Below, one piece after another: positions 27,310 through 37,665 of a stretch of DNA of 64,000 nucleotides. The notes beneath the pieces are model-generated. The model had not been told where the DNA came from. It made no database searches and saw only the letters and a program-made list of their open reading frames with translations. The stretch's first letter is position 1. Every line of letters starts with the position of its first letter. Made by a program: the position numbers and the translations under genes. The stretch is from NCBI RefSeq assembly GCF_003287455.1, contig NZ_PRLC01000014.1, positions 27,806-91,805 on the forward strand. Direction: 5' to 3'. This DNA is from Faecalibacterium hattorii. GTDB lineage: Bacteria; Bacillota; Clostridia; Oscillospirales; Ruminococcaceae.

Positions 27310-27540
27310 CAAAGCAATTTACCTAGGACCGCCCAGCGGGGCTAAGGCCATACGGACAGCCGGGTCCACTGCCGACCGGCGGCATTGCCGCCATTATTGA
27401 TTGAGTTTGAAGCTCAGATTTTATAAGTTGGTTCCTTTACAACCATGAAATTGTGCATCGTGGTGCGCAGACTTGTGAAACGGTCAATAAGAGTAGTAAA
27501 AGTGTAGTTGCTATATAGACTCTCGTCATCCCGTCTTTTT
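27310..27540 (+). ncRNA. Structured leader or free-standing non-coding RNA, class not certain
   Basis: A non-coding stretch with many short pairings. GGACC (27326-27330) pairs with GGTCC (27363-27367) around an inner GCCC/GGGC hairpin; GGCGGC-ATT-GCCGCC lies at 27378-27392; GAG...CTC follows near 27403-27415; GGTT...AACC near 27430-27444; and TGTGCA...TGCGCA at 27452-27469. The composition is mixed, unlike the GC-rich genes around it, and no credible gene crosses it. It sits between a good promoter and a strong terminator. Size and setting recall large Firmicutes RNA classes such as raiA, but I could not match it from memory. Confidence 0.55.
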
Positions 27541-27615
27541 GAATCATGCGAAAACAGCTTTGCTCCGGCCTTTTTCTGCCGGTGGGCTTTGTTCGTGTGC
27601 GTTCACAGCTTTTTG

Positions 27616-27660
27616 AAAGCGCAGGTCTGCATCCCAGTGTGCAGGACCTGCGCTTTTTGT
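27616..27660 (+). terminator. Intrinsic terminator between the leader RNA and the polyamine operon
   Basis: AAAGCGCAGGTC (27616-27627) pairs with GACCTGCGCTTT (about 27645-27656) and is followed by a T run. It ends 34 bases before the decarboxylase start, leaving no room for another promoter, so operon expression may need read-through. Confidence 0.88.
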
Positions 27661-27693
27661 TTTGCCAAAAGGAGCCAAGGACGGAGGAAGAGT

Positions 27694-29160
27694 ATGAACG
27701 AGAGCAGAACGCGGACCAAGCTTGACCAGCGCCGCGCGCCCATTTATGAGGCGCTGGAACAGTTCCGCCAGATGCGGGTGGTCCCCTTTGATGTGCCCGG
27801 CCACAAGCGGGGCCGAGGCAACCCGGAGCTGACGGCCTTTCTGGGCCAGCAGTGCGTAGGCGTGGACGTGAACAGCATGAAGCCGCTGGACAACCTCTGC
27901 CACCCGGTGTCGGTCATCCGGGAAGCGGAGGAGCTGGCCGCCGACGCCTTTGGGGCGGCCCACGCCTTTTTGATGGTGGGCGGCACCACCAGCAGTGTGC
28001 AGAGCATGGTGCTGACCGCCTGCAAGCGGGGGGATGAGATCATCCTGCCCCGCAATGTGCACCGCAGCGTGCTGAATGCGCTGGTGCTCTGTGGCGCGGT
28101 ACCGGTCTATGTCAACCCGGAGGTGGACAAGCGGCTGGGCATTTCGCTGGGCATGAAGCGGGAGCAGGTGGAAAAGGCCATCCGGGAGCACCCCAACGCC
28201 GTGGCCGTTCTGGTGAACAACCCCACCTACTACGGCATCTGTTCCGACCTGCGCGCCATCGTGAAGATGGCCCACGACGCCGGGATGCTCTGCCTTGCGG
28301 ACGAAGCCCACGGCACCCACTTCTACTTCGGCGGCGGGCTTCCCGTCTCCGCCATGGCGGCGGGGGCGGATATGGCCTCCGTCTCGATGCACAAGAGCGG
28401 CGGCAGCCTGACCCAGTCCAGCCTTCTGCTCATCGGGCCCAATGTCCACCCCGGCTATGTACGCCAGATCATCAACCTGACCCAGACCACCTCCGGCAGC
28501 TACCTGCTGATGTCCAGCCTCGACATCTCCCGCCGCAACCTCGCACTGCGGGGGCGGCAGGTGTTCCATCAGGTCGCGGACATGGCCGAGTATGCGCGGG
28601 AGGAGATCAACGCCGTGGGCGGCTACTACGCTTTCGGCAAGGAACTGTGCAACGGCAACTCCGTCTTTGACTTCGACACCACCAAGCTCAGCGTGCACAC
28701 GCTGGACATCGGCCTTGCGGGCATCGAGGTCTACGATATCCTCCGCGACGAGTACGACATCCAGATCGAATTCGGCGACATCGGCAACATTCTGGCCTAC
28801 CTGTCCATCGGCGACCGTCCGCAGGAAGTGGAGCGGCTGGTCAGCGCCTTGGCCGAGATCAAGCGCCGCTACCGCACCGACGGAGCCGGGCTGCTCAGTC
28901 AGGAATACATCGACCCGGTGGTGGCCGCCAGCCCGCAGGAGGCGTTCTACGCCCCGAAAAAGAGCCTCCCCTTACGGGAGACCGAGGGCATGGTGTGCAG
29001 TGAGTTCGTCATGTGCTACCCGCCGGGCATCCCCATTCTGGCCCCCGGCGAACGGATCACCAAGGAGATCCTGAATTACATCGAGTACGCCAAGGCCAAG
29101 GGCTGCAGCATGACCGGCCCCGAAGACCCGGACATCCTGCACCTGAACGTACTGGCATAA
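27694..29160 (+). CDS. speA: Arginine decarboxylase, fold-type I Orn/Lys/Arg decarboxylase
   Basis: A 488-residue PLP enzyme expected to convert arginine to agmatine. The PLP region is visible as ADEAHGTHFYFGGG (aspartate for the pyridine nitrogen) and SVSMHKSGGSLTQSS (Schiff-base Lys of HK). PFDVPGHKRGRG near the N-terminus and the C-terminal SEFVMCYPPGIPILAPGE are hallmarks of the short Firmicutes SpeA/lysine decarboxylase group. Arginine is preferred over lysine because agmatinase is encoded in the same operon; that is inference. Start at 27694 follows ACGGAGGAAGAGT. First gene of the five-gene polyamine operon. Confidence 0.9.
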   Translation: MNESRTRTKLDQRRAPIYEALEQFRQMRVVPFDVPGHKRGRGNPELTAFLGQQCVGVDVNSMKPLDNLCHPVSVIREAEELAADAFGAAHAFLMVGGTTSSVQSMVLTACKRGDEIILPRNVHRSVLNALVLCGAVPVYVNPEVDKRLGISLGMKREQVEKAIREHPNAVAVLVNNPTYYGICSDLRAIVKMAHDAGMLCLADEAHGTHFYFGGGLPVSAMAAGADMASVSMHKSGGSLTQSSLLLIGPNVHPGYVRQIINLTQTTSGSYLLMSSLDISRRNLALRGRQVFHQVADMAEYAREEINAVGGYYAFGKELCNGNSVFDFDTTKLSVHTLDIGLAGIEVYDILRDEYDIQIEFGDIGNILAYLSIGDRPQEVERLVSALAEIKRRYRTDGAGLLSQEYIDPVVAASPQEAFYAPKKSLPLRETEGMVCSEFVMCYPPGIPILAPGERITKEILNYIEYAKAKGCSMTGPEDPDILHLNVLA

Positions 29161-29173
29161 GGGGGAATGAACC

Positions 29174-30031
29174 ATGGAATTTTGGTTTTCGGAATTTCAC
29201 ACCCCGGACGTGAAACACAGCATCCGGGTGAGCAAACAGCTCTACTCCAAGCAGAGCGACTACCAGCGCATCGACATCTTTGAGACGCCGGAGTTCGGCC
29301 GGGTGCTGACGCTGGACGGCAACGTGATGCTGACCGAGCGGGACGAGTTCATCTACGACGAGATGATCGTCCATGTGCCTATGGCCGTCCACAAAGAGGC
29401 GAAGGATATCCTCGTCATCGGCGCGGGCGACGGCGGCGTAGTGCGGGAGCTGACCCGCTACGACCGGGTAGAGCGGATCGACCTTGTGGAGATGGACCCG
29501 CAGGTGGTGGAGGCGTGCCGCGCCTACCTGCCCGGCAATGCCTGCCGGATGGATGACCGCCGGGTGCACATCTACTTCGAAAATGCCCTCAAGTTCATCC
29601 GCCGGTGCGAGGAGGAGTACGACCTCATCATCGTGGACTCCTCCGACCCCTTCGGCCCTTCCGAAGGGCTTTTCACCCGCGAATTCTACGGCAGCTGCTT
29701 CAACGCGCTGAAGGCCGACGGCATCATGGTCAACCAGCAGGGCAGCCCCTTCTACGCCGAGGACGCCAGCGCCATGCAGCGCAGCCACAAACGGATCGCG
29801 TCCACCTTCCCCATCAGCCGGGTGTATCAGGCCCACATCCCCACCTTCGCTGCCGGGTACTGGCTGTTCGGCTTTGCCAGCAAGAAGTACCACCCCATCG
29901 ACGACCTCGACGCCGCCGCATGGAAAGCACTGAACATGCGCACCCGCTACTACACCGCCCGGCTCCACGTCGGAGCCTTTTATCTGCCCGCCTTCCTCGA
30001 AGAGATGCTGCGGGAAGTGGAGGAACACTGA
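29174..30031 (+). CDS. speE: Spermidine synthase-like aminopropyltransferase
   Basis: A 285-residue member of the aminopropyltransferase family, which normally transfers the aminopropyl group of decarboxylated SAM to putrescine. Family signs: LDGNVMLTERDEFIYDEM, IGAGDGGVVREL (SAM-site loop), VEMDPQVVEACR and VDSSDPFGPSEGLFTREFY. One deviation is visible: the usual IYHEM has Asp in place of His. No speD (SAM decarboxylase) is in the window, so the donor is open. It is 13 bases behind speA, and its stop overlaps the start of the agmatinase by one base. Confidence 0.85.
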   Translation: MEFWFSEFHTPDVKHSIRVSKQLYSKQSDYQRIDIFETPEFGRVLTLDGNVMLTERDEFIYDEMIVHVPMAVHKEAKDILVIGAGDGGVVRELTRYDRVERIDLVEMDPQVVEACRAYLPGNACRMDDRRVHIYFENALKFIRRCEEEYDLIIVDSSDPFGPSEGLFTREFYGSCFNALKADGIMVNQQGSPFYAEDASAMQRSHKRIASTFPISRVYQAHIPTFAAGYWLFGFASKKYHPIDDLDAAAWKALNMRTRYYTARLHVGAFYLPAFLEEMLREVEEH

Positions 30032-30906
30032 TGCGACCCAACATTGAAAACTTCATCGGCTGCGACAGCAGCTACCGCGCCGCCAGCATCGTGCTGTACG
30101 GTGCCCCCTACGATTCCACCACCAGCTACCGCCCCGGTGCCCGGTTCGGCCCCGCTGCCATCCGGCACGAGAGCTACGGGCTGGAGACCTACAGCCCCTA
30201 CCAGAACGCCGACCTGACCGACTTCGACATCTTCGACAGCGGCGACTTGGAGCTCTGCTTCGGCTCCAGCGAGTCGGCCCTTTCCGACATTGAGGGCCGC
30301 GCCGCCGAAATTCTGGCAGACGGCAAGTTCCCGCTGCTGCTGGGCGGCGAACATCTGGTCACGCTGGGGGCCGTGCGGGCTGCGGTAGAGAAGTACCCGG
30401 ATCTCCACATCGTCCACTTCGACGCCCACGCCGACCTGCGGGACGACTATCTGGGAGCCAAGCTCAGCCACGCCTGTGTGCTCCGCCGCTGCCACGAGCT
30501 TGTGGGGGACGGCCGCATCCATCAGTTCTGCATCCGCAGCGGCGACCGCGCCGAGTTCGACTTTGCAGCCCAGCACACCGAGCTGCACAAGTTCGACTTC
30601 ACCGGCCTCGCCGAGCTGACGGAAGCGCTCTGCGAAAGCCGGGTGCCCGTCTACCTGACCATCGACCTCGACTGCCTCGACCCCTCCTGCTTCCCCGGCA
30701 CCGGCACCCCCGAAGCGGGCGGCGTGAGCTTCTTGCAGCTGTTGGACGCCATCCGCACCGTGGCCAAGGCGAACATCGTCGCCGCCGACCTCAACGAGCT
30801 GGCCCCCACGCTGGACCCCACCGGCGTTTCCACCGCCACCGCCTGTAAGGTGCTGCGGGAGACCCTCATCGCGCTGGACAAGGGCTGGCCCGGCTTCCAA
30901 GCATAA
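30031..30906 (+). CDS. speB: Agmatinase (ureohydrolase family)
   Basis: A 291-residue manganese ureohydrolase that splits agmatine into putrescine and urea. All metal motifs are present: GGEHLVTLGAV, HFDAHADLRDDY and LTIDLDCLDPS, with PGTGTPEAGG after the last. Length is standard. The ATG overlaps the speE stop (TGATG), so translation is coupled. Since a SpeE homologue is next door, the true substrate could also be N1-aminopropylagmatine; the sequence does not decide this. Confidence 0.92.
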   Translation: MRPNIENFIGCDSSYRAASIVLYGAPYDSTTSYRPGARFGPAAIRHESYGLETYSPYQNADLTDFDIFDSGDLELCFGSSESALSDIEGRAAEILADGKFPLLLGGEHLVTLGAVRAAVEKYPDLHIVHFDAHADLRDDYLGAKLSHACVLRRCHELVGDGRIHQFCIRSGDRAEFDFAAQHTELHKFDFTGLAELTEALCESRVPVYLTIDLDCLDPSCFPGTGTPEAGGVSFLQLLDAIRTVAKANIVAADLNELAPTLDPTGVSTATACKVLRETLIALDKGWPGFQA

Positions 30907-30990
30907 CGCCTGAATCAAAAACAACGCAGCGGTCGGGGCGCAGACCCCAGACACGCTGCGCGATCAAACATCATAAAGGAGAGACTTACC

Positions 30991-32249
<1,259 letters not shown>

Positions 32250-32250
<1 letters not shown>

Positions 32251-33461
32251 TGCGGCTGGCTGACACCCGCCCGCCCTTCGCGGGGCTGGCGAAGCTGCCG
32301 GAGGAAGCCCTCGCTTCCCTGCCCACCCCCTGCTACCTGCTGGACGAAAGCCAGCTGCGCCGCAACGGCGAGATCCTGCTGGGGGTGCAGCAGCGCACCG
32401 GCTGCAAGATCCTGCTGGCGCAGAAGGCGTTCTCGAACTTCGACCTCTACCCGCTGCTGGCCCCGTACCTTGCGGGCACCGAGGCCAGCGGCCTGTACGA
32501 GAGCCGCCTCGGCAAGGAGGAGCTGCCGGACAAGGAAAATCATGTCTTCTGTGCCGCGTTCCGGGCTGACGAATTCGACGAGCTGCTGTGCTGCGCCGAC
32601 CACATCGTCTTCAACTCGCCCCACCAGCTGAAAAAGTTCGGCCCCGCCGCCAAGGCTGCGGGCAAGAGCGTGGGGCTGCGCATCAACCCGGAGTGCTCCA
32701 CACAGGAGGGCCACGCCATCTATGACCCCTGTGCCCCCGGCAGCCGCCTTGGCACCACCCGCGCCCAGTGGGACGCCGCAGCGGAAAAAGATCCCGCCCT
32801 GCTCTCTCTGCTGGACGGGCTGCACTTCCACACCCTCTGCGAGCAGGACTCCGACGCGCTGGCCGCAACGCTGGACGCCGTGGAGGCGCGTTTCGGCGAC
32901 CTGCTGCCGCAGATGCAGTGGCTGAATTTTGGCGGCGGGCACCACATCACCCGCCCGGATTACGACCTGCCCACGCTGGAGCGCTGCATCACCCGGATGC
33001 AGCAGACCTACGGCGTACAGGTCTACTTGGAGCCGGGCGAGGCGTGGGCGCTGAACGCGGGCTATCTCGTGACGACCGTCCTCGACGCGCTGCAGAACGG
33101 CGAAACGAGCCTTGCCATCCTCGACATGTCCGCCGCGTGCCACACGCCGGACGTCATCGAGATGCCCTACCGCCCGCCCCTGCTGGGCGCCGGGGAACCG
33201 GGCGAAAAAGCTTGCACCATCCGCCTCGGCGGCCCCACCTGCCTTGCCGGGGACGTCGTGGGCGACTACAGCTTCGCCGCCCCCCTCGCAGAGGGTGACA
33301 AGCTCATCTTCGGCGATATGGCGATCTATACCACCTGCAAAAACAATACCTTCAACGGAATGCCCCTGCCCCCCATCTGGGCCATGGACGAGACCGGCTC
33401 CTGCCGCGAGCTCGTGAAGTTTGGGTATGAGGAGTTTAAGGGGAGACTGGGAAGACTTTGA
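32250..33461 (+). CDS. nspC: Carboxy(nor)spermidine decarboxylase
   Basis: A 403-residue alanine-racemase-fold PLP enzyme that decarboxylates carboxyspermidine to spermidine. The PLP Lys lies in KILLAQKAFSNF; other marks are LDGLHFHTLCEQ, NFGGGHHITRPDYD and LEPGEAWALNAGYLV, with the catalytic Cys region in GPTCLAGDVVGDY. The length agrees with NspC/CASDC. Start overlaps the preceding stop by one base (TGATG). Last gene of the operon before a terminator. Confidence 0.94.
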
Positions 33462-33470
33462 ATAAAAATG

Positions 33471-33519
33471 GCCGTGTCCGAAGTCTGCATGTGCAGAGAC
33501 CGGACACGGTCGTTTTTTG
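33471..33519 (+). terminator. Terminator of the polyamine operon
   Basis: GGCCGTGTCCG (33471-33481) pairs with CGGACACGGTC (33502-33512), with inner CTGCATGTGCAG pairing and six T residues afterwards. Confidence 0.92.
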
Positions 33520-33695
33520 CTCTATAGTAAAAAAATGGGATTCGCTGAAAAGCGTTTCCCGTTTTTTCTGTGAAATCCCAACTCCAGTCCTTGCCCACGG
33601 GGACGGGGTGTGTTAAACTGGAAGCAAAAGGCGCGGGCAGGGGGAGGCCCCGGCCCGACGCTGTGGAATGAAAAAACTAGGGGAGGAACTGACAC

Positions 33696-34757
33696 GTGAA
33701 ACATCTCGCTCAAATTGCCCGCCGGGCGGCGGCGCTGGTGCTGGCGGCGGTGCTGGTCTGCACGCTGGTGCCCGCAGCCTTTGCAGAGGAGGAGATCGCC
33801 CACCCGACCACCATCGGCGGCGCGGACACCACTCTCGTCCCGGTGGAAGAGGAAAACTGCCTGAGCTGGCTCTTCGGCTCCAAAGATAAGATCACCATGC
33901 CCTACCTTAACATAAAGGGCAAGGGTCTGCGCCGGAACGTCACCCTCAACCTCGTGGACTGCCTTGTGGGCATCACTTACACCGAGCTGGGGTCCATCGG
34001 CAGCTTCGTCAGCTCCTCGGCGGCGCAGCAGGCGTGGAAGGCACAGGCTGTGGCCATCCATTCCTATCTGCTGTACCAAAAACAGTACGGCTCGTCGGCC
34101 AACGCCCTCGTCTACACCCCTGTGGACCAGATCCCCTCTTCGGCGCGAGACGCCCTGCGCAAGGCTATTGAGCCGGTGAAGGACGAGGTGCTGACCTACA
34201 ACGGCTCGGTCATCGACGCCGTGTGGTCGGCCAGCGCGGGCTATAACACCCAGACCGGCGTTTACGGCACCTGCTCCGGCCTTGATGCGTGGGGCACCGA
34301 CGTGCCTTATTTGCAGAGCGTGGAAAGCCCCTACGAGGAGCAGTACCACAACCTCATGCGCCGGATCATCGGCAAGGATTACCGCTACACCGAGTACAAC
34401 GACAGCAAGACCGGCCAGCCCTACGAGAGCGCCGACACCACCCACAAGGATCTCGGCGGCTATGTGCAGTACAACACCTTCGTCTCCAATGGCCGCAGCT
34501 ACCGCTACATCGGCCAGTTCGTCAGCTCCCGCTACTGCTTCGATTTCTCCGCCGACGAAAACGGCACGCCGGTCATGAATTACTACGGCTACGGCCACGG
34601 CGTCGGCATGAGCCAGTGCGGCGCGGTGGGCTACGCCAGCGAGCAGGGGATGAATTATAAAAACATCCTCAAGCACTACTACACCGGCGCCTCCATCAGC
34701 ACCTCCGGCAGCTCGTCCGGCGGGCTGTTCAGTTGGCTCTTTGGGCTGTTCCGCTGA
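33696..34757 (+). CDS. SpoIID/LytB-domain protein, exported
   Basis: A 353-residue secreted protein with a signal peptide (hydrophobic to about 26, then AFAEE) and a SpoIID/LytB domain. SpoIID is a lytic transglycosylase that cuts peptidoglycan during engulfment. Key segments are AQQAWKAQAVAIHSYLLYQ, VWSASAGYNTQT and the C-terminal GYGHGVGMSQCGAVGYASEQG. The last motif has Cys where most members have Tyr or Gly after MSQ. No sporulation genes are nearby and this kind of organism is usually non-sporulating, so a wall-remodelling role in vegetative cells is more likely. A Ser/Gly-rich tail ends the protein. Confidence 0.88.
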   Translation: MKHLAQIARRAAALVLAAVLVCTLVPAAFAEEEIAHPTTIGGADTTLVPVEEENCLSWLFGSKDKITMPYLNIKGKGLRRNVTLNLVDCLVGITYTELGSIGSFVSSSAAQQAWKAQAVAIHSYLLYQKQYGSSANALVYTPVDQIPSSARDALRKAIEPVKDEVLTYNGSVIDAVWSASAGYNTQTGVYGTCSGLDAWGTDVPYLQSVESPYEEQYHNLMRRIIGKDYRYTEYNDSKTGQPYESADTTHKDLGGYVQYNTFVSNGRSYRYIGQFVSSRYCFDFSADENGTPVMNYYGYGHGVGMSQCGAVGYASEQGMNYKNILKHYYTGASISTSGSSSGGLFSWLFGLFR

Positions 34758-34883
34758 GGAAAACCCCGGAAATTCGAAGGAATTGTAGAAAATCGCTTCT
34801 CAAATGGGGCGGAATTTGGTATACTATATTAGTTTGTAGTATCGCGGGCAGTCACACCCCGCAGAGAAGTGGAGAAATCAGAC

Positions 34884-37325
34884 ATGCAATTGGAGAAGGA
34901 AAAGGAATCGAGACAGGACGCCGAGCGCTGCCGTTTGCTGGCCCAGCGCATTGCGGAAGAGCTGGCTCCGGAGTCGGCGGCTGTGCTGGGGGACGATGAA
35001 GCCACCTGCACTGCGCTGCAAAAGGCTCTGCGCAAGGCGGGCGTCCGGGCAAACGAGTGGACGGCTGCAGCGGCCCAGCAGCCCGACCTGCTGGTGGTGG
35101 AGGACCCCACCTTCGTGGAATTGCCCGCACAACTGGCCGCGAAGGTGCTGCTGGTCTGCACCGACACCACCGCTCTGGCCAACTGGGCCGAGCAACTGGC
35201 CCAGCGCGGCTACTACCGCGATATGTTCTGGCGCAGCAAGGGCCGCACCCCGCAGTCGGCCCTCTTCCGGGCCGCCCAGCCCGGCGCTCTGGCCGTGGTC
35301 AAGGGCTACGAGCAGGAACTGGACACCCTGCGGGACCGGATGGTGCGGGCCGAACGGAGCTGCGGCGAACAGGCCGCCCTCATTGAACGGCTTCGCAGCG
35401 ACCTTGCCCTGAGCCGCAGCCATGAAAAGCAGTTGGAAGAGACCCTCGGCGAGGTCACAGGCTCGACCTTCTGGAAACTGACGTGGCCCGCCCGCTATGT
35501 CGTCAGCAAGAGCCGCCAGCTCTGGCACACTCTGCCACTCTTCGTCTTCCTGCACGAGCTGCGGACCGAGGGCATTTCCGGGATGCGGGAAAAGGCCCGC
35601 GCCCGCCGCGAGTACGCCGCCCTCTTCCCCGGCAAGACCCTGCGGGCGGATGCCTTTGCCCCCGTGGAGCTGCTGGTGAAGCAGTTCAATACCCAGCCCG
35701 CTGCCCCGAAGATCAGCATCGTGGTGCCGCTCTACAACACTCCGCTGGAGTTCCTTGAAGAGCTGCTGGATTCCGTCCAGAACCAGACCTACCAGAACTG
35801 GGAGCTTTGCTGCGTGGACGCCGGGCAGGACACCGCCGTGGGCCAGAAGGTACAGGACCGCGCCAAGGCGGACCCCCGCATCCGCTACCAGAAGCTCGAA
35901 AAGAACGAGCTCATCCCCGGCAACACCAACCACGGCATCGAGATGGCCACCGGCGATTACATCGCCCTGCTGGACCATGACGATATCCTCCACCCCTGTG
36001 CGCTCTGGTACACGGCCAAGGCCATCGCCGAGCAGGGGGCAGACTTCATCTACACCGACGAAGCCACCTTCGAGGGCAACGTGGACAATGTGGTGCTCTA
36101 CCACTTCAAACCGGACTTCATGCTGGACAACCTCCGCTCCAACAACTACATCTGCCACCTGACCACCTTCAGCCGCGCCCTGATGGAGCGCAGCGGCGGC
36201 GGCGAGCGGATGGAGTACAACGGCAGTCAGGATTACGACCTCTTCCTCCGCCTGACCGAACAGGCCGCGAAGATCGTCCACATCCCCCACGCCCTCTATT
36301 ACTGGCGCTCCAGCCCCGGCAGCACGGCGGCGGACATCTCCGCCAAGACCTACTGCATCAACGCGGGCATCGCGGCCCTCAAGGCCCATTATGCCCGCTG
36401 CGGCGTCGCGGTGGACGAGGTCAGCCTCATCCCCGGCACGCCCGGCTATTACAAGACCGATTACACCATCGCCCATCCGGGCCGGGTCAGCATCCTGATC
36501 CCCACCTGCGACCACATCAAGGACCTCGAACTCTGCGTCGAGTCCATCTATGACCGCACCACCTACCCGGATTTCGAGCTGATCCTCATCGAGAACAACA
36601 GCAAGCAGCCGGAGACCTTCCGCGCCTACGAGCGGATGGAGAAGGAGCACCCGGACAACCTCCATGTCGTCACGTGGCAGGGCAAGGGCTTCAACTACAG
36701 CGCCCTGAACAACTTCGGCGAGACCTTCGCCACCGGCGAGTATCTGCTGCTGCTCAACAACGATACCGAAGTCATCACCCCGAACTGGCTGGAAGAGATG
36801 GTCATGTACGCCCAGCAGAAGCGGGTGGGCTGCGTGGGTGCCAAGCTCCTCTACCCGGACGATACCGTCCAGCACGCCGGCATCGGCTTCGGCATCGGCG
36901 GCGTGGCGGGCCACCTGCACAAGTATTTCCCCGCCACCTCGGATGGCTACATGGGCCGCCTGAACTACGTGCAGGACGTCTACGGCGACACTGCCGCCTG
37001 TCTGCTCATCCGCCGTGCGGTCTACAACGAGGTCCACGGCCTCGACGAGAGCTATGCCGTCGCCTTCAACGATGTGGACTTCTGCGTCCGCGTCCGGGAG
37101 GCGGGCTACACCAACGTCTTCACCCCCTTCGCCCAGCTCTACCACTACGAGAGCAAGAGCCGCGGCATGGAGGACAACCCCGAAAAGCAGAAGCGCTTCC
37201 AAGGCGAAGTGCTCCGCTTCCAAGCCCGCTGGGGCGACCTGCTCGCCAAAGGCGACCCCTGCACCAACCCCAACTTCGATATCCAGCGGGAGGATTTCAG
37301 CCTGAAGATCTTGCCGCTGGAATGA
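34884..37325 (+). CDS. Two-domain GT2 glycosyltransferase with N-terminal coiled region
   Basis: An 813-residue cytoplasmic glycosyltransferase. The first 270 residues form an unassigned, partly coiled-coil region (QELDTLRDRMVRAERSCGEQ). Two GT-A domains follow: the first opens SIVVPLYNTPLEFLEELLDS with DHDD as the metal motif, the second opens SILIPTCDHIKDLELCVESI with NNDT and the acceptor motif NDVDFCVRVREAGY. This double layout is common in rhamnan and O-antigen polymer synthesis. Start at 34884 is chosen for GTGGAGAAATCAGAC; a GTG 15 bases earlier is possible. The nearby rml genes suggest a rhamnose-containing glycan. Confidence 0.87.
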   Translation: MQLEKEKESRQDAERCRLLAQRIAEELAPESAAVLGDDEATCTALQKALRKAGVRANEWTAAAAQQPDLLVVEDPTFVELPAQLAAKVLLVCTDTTALANWAEQLAQRGYYRDMFWRSKGRTPQSALFRAAQPGALAVVKGYEQELDTLRDRMVRAERSCGEQAALIERLRSDLALSRSHEKQLEETLGEVTGSTFWKLTWPARYVVSKSRQLWHTLPLFVFLHELRTEGISGMREKARARREYAALFPGKTLRADAFAPVELLVKQFNTQPAAPKISIVVPLYNTPLEFLEELLDSVQNQTYQNWELCCVDAGQDTAVGQKVQDRAKADPRIRYQKLEKNELIPGNTNHGIEMATGDYIALLDHDDILHPCALWYTAKAIAEQGADFIYTDEATFEGNVDNVVLYHFKPDFMLDNLRSNNYICHLTTFSRALMERSGGGERMEYNGSQDYDLFLRLTEQAAKIVHIPHALYYWRSSPGSTAADISAKTYCINAGIAALKAHYARCGVAVDEVSLIPGTPGYYKTDYTIAHPGRVSILIPTCDHIKDLELCVESIYDRTTYPDFELILIENNSKQPETFRAYERMEKEHPDNLHVVTWQGKGFNYSALNNFGETFATGEYLLLLNNDTEVITPNWLEEMVMYAQQKRVGCVGAKLLYPDDTVQHAGIGFGIGGVAGHLHKYFPATSDGYMGRLNYVQDVYGDTAACLLIRRAVYNEVHGLDESYAVAFNDVDFCVRVREAGYTNVFTPFAQLYHYESKSRGMEDNPEKQKRFQGEVLRFQARWGDLLAKGDPCTNPNFDIQREDFSLKILPLE

Positions 37326-37384
37326 GATGGTCAGTCCCATTGCAAGCGTGATCTAAACTGAGGCGAAGTCTCGCCGGCAGCGAG

Positions 37385-37585
37385 CTTGCCCTCTCAGGCC
37401 GCCTAACGGCGTCCAGCTCCCCCAAAGTGGGAGCCTTTGGCAAAGGCGTGAAGTCTGAGCGCAGCGCCTGACGGCTCTTTTTGCGGCAGCAGGGCGTAAA
37501 GTATTAAACCGGAAACTTGGCGGACTGCCAAGGCCTCTCACTTTGGGAGAGGTGGCATCGCGAAAGCGATGACGGAGAGGGCAAG
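37385..37585 (+). repeat. MITE-like repeat, copy 1
   Basis: A 201-bp unit bounded by inverted ends CTTGCCCTCTC and GAGAGGGCAAG. Inside, CTCCCCCAAAGTGGGAG and CTCTCACTTTGGGAGAG form hairpins and the block GCGGCAGCAGGGCGTAAAG is shared with the other copies. No protein is encoded. It fills most of the gap between the two glycosyltransferase genes. Confidence 0.85.
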
Positions 37586-37665
37586 CCCTCTGGTGAGAAG
37601 CCGCGCCCTTTGTTTACGACTGCGTTCGATAAGACCAGTGACAAGTCCATCGGAAGGAGCATTCA

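Noticed and set aside
27508..27693. An N-terminal extension of SpeA beginning at 27508
   Set aside because: The extension runs through the structured leader and terminator and lacks a ribosome site; the start at 27694 has a strong one and fits the family.
34878..37340. Minus-strand frame of about 820 codons opposite the two-domain glycosyltransferase
   Set aside because: Mirror of a gene with clear GT2 motifs; composition is typical of antisense GC-rich frames.
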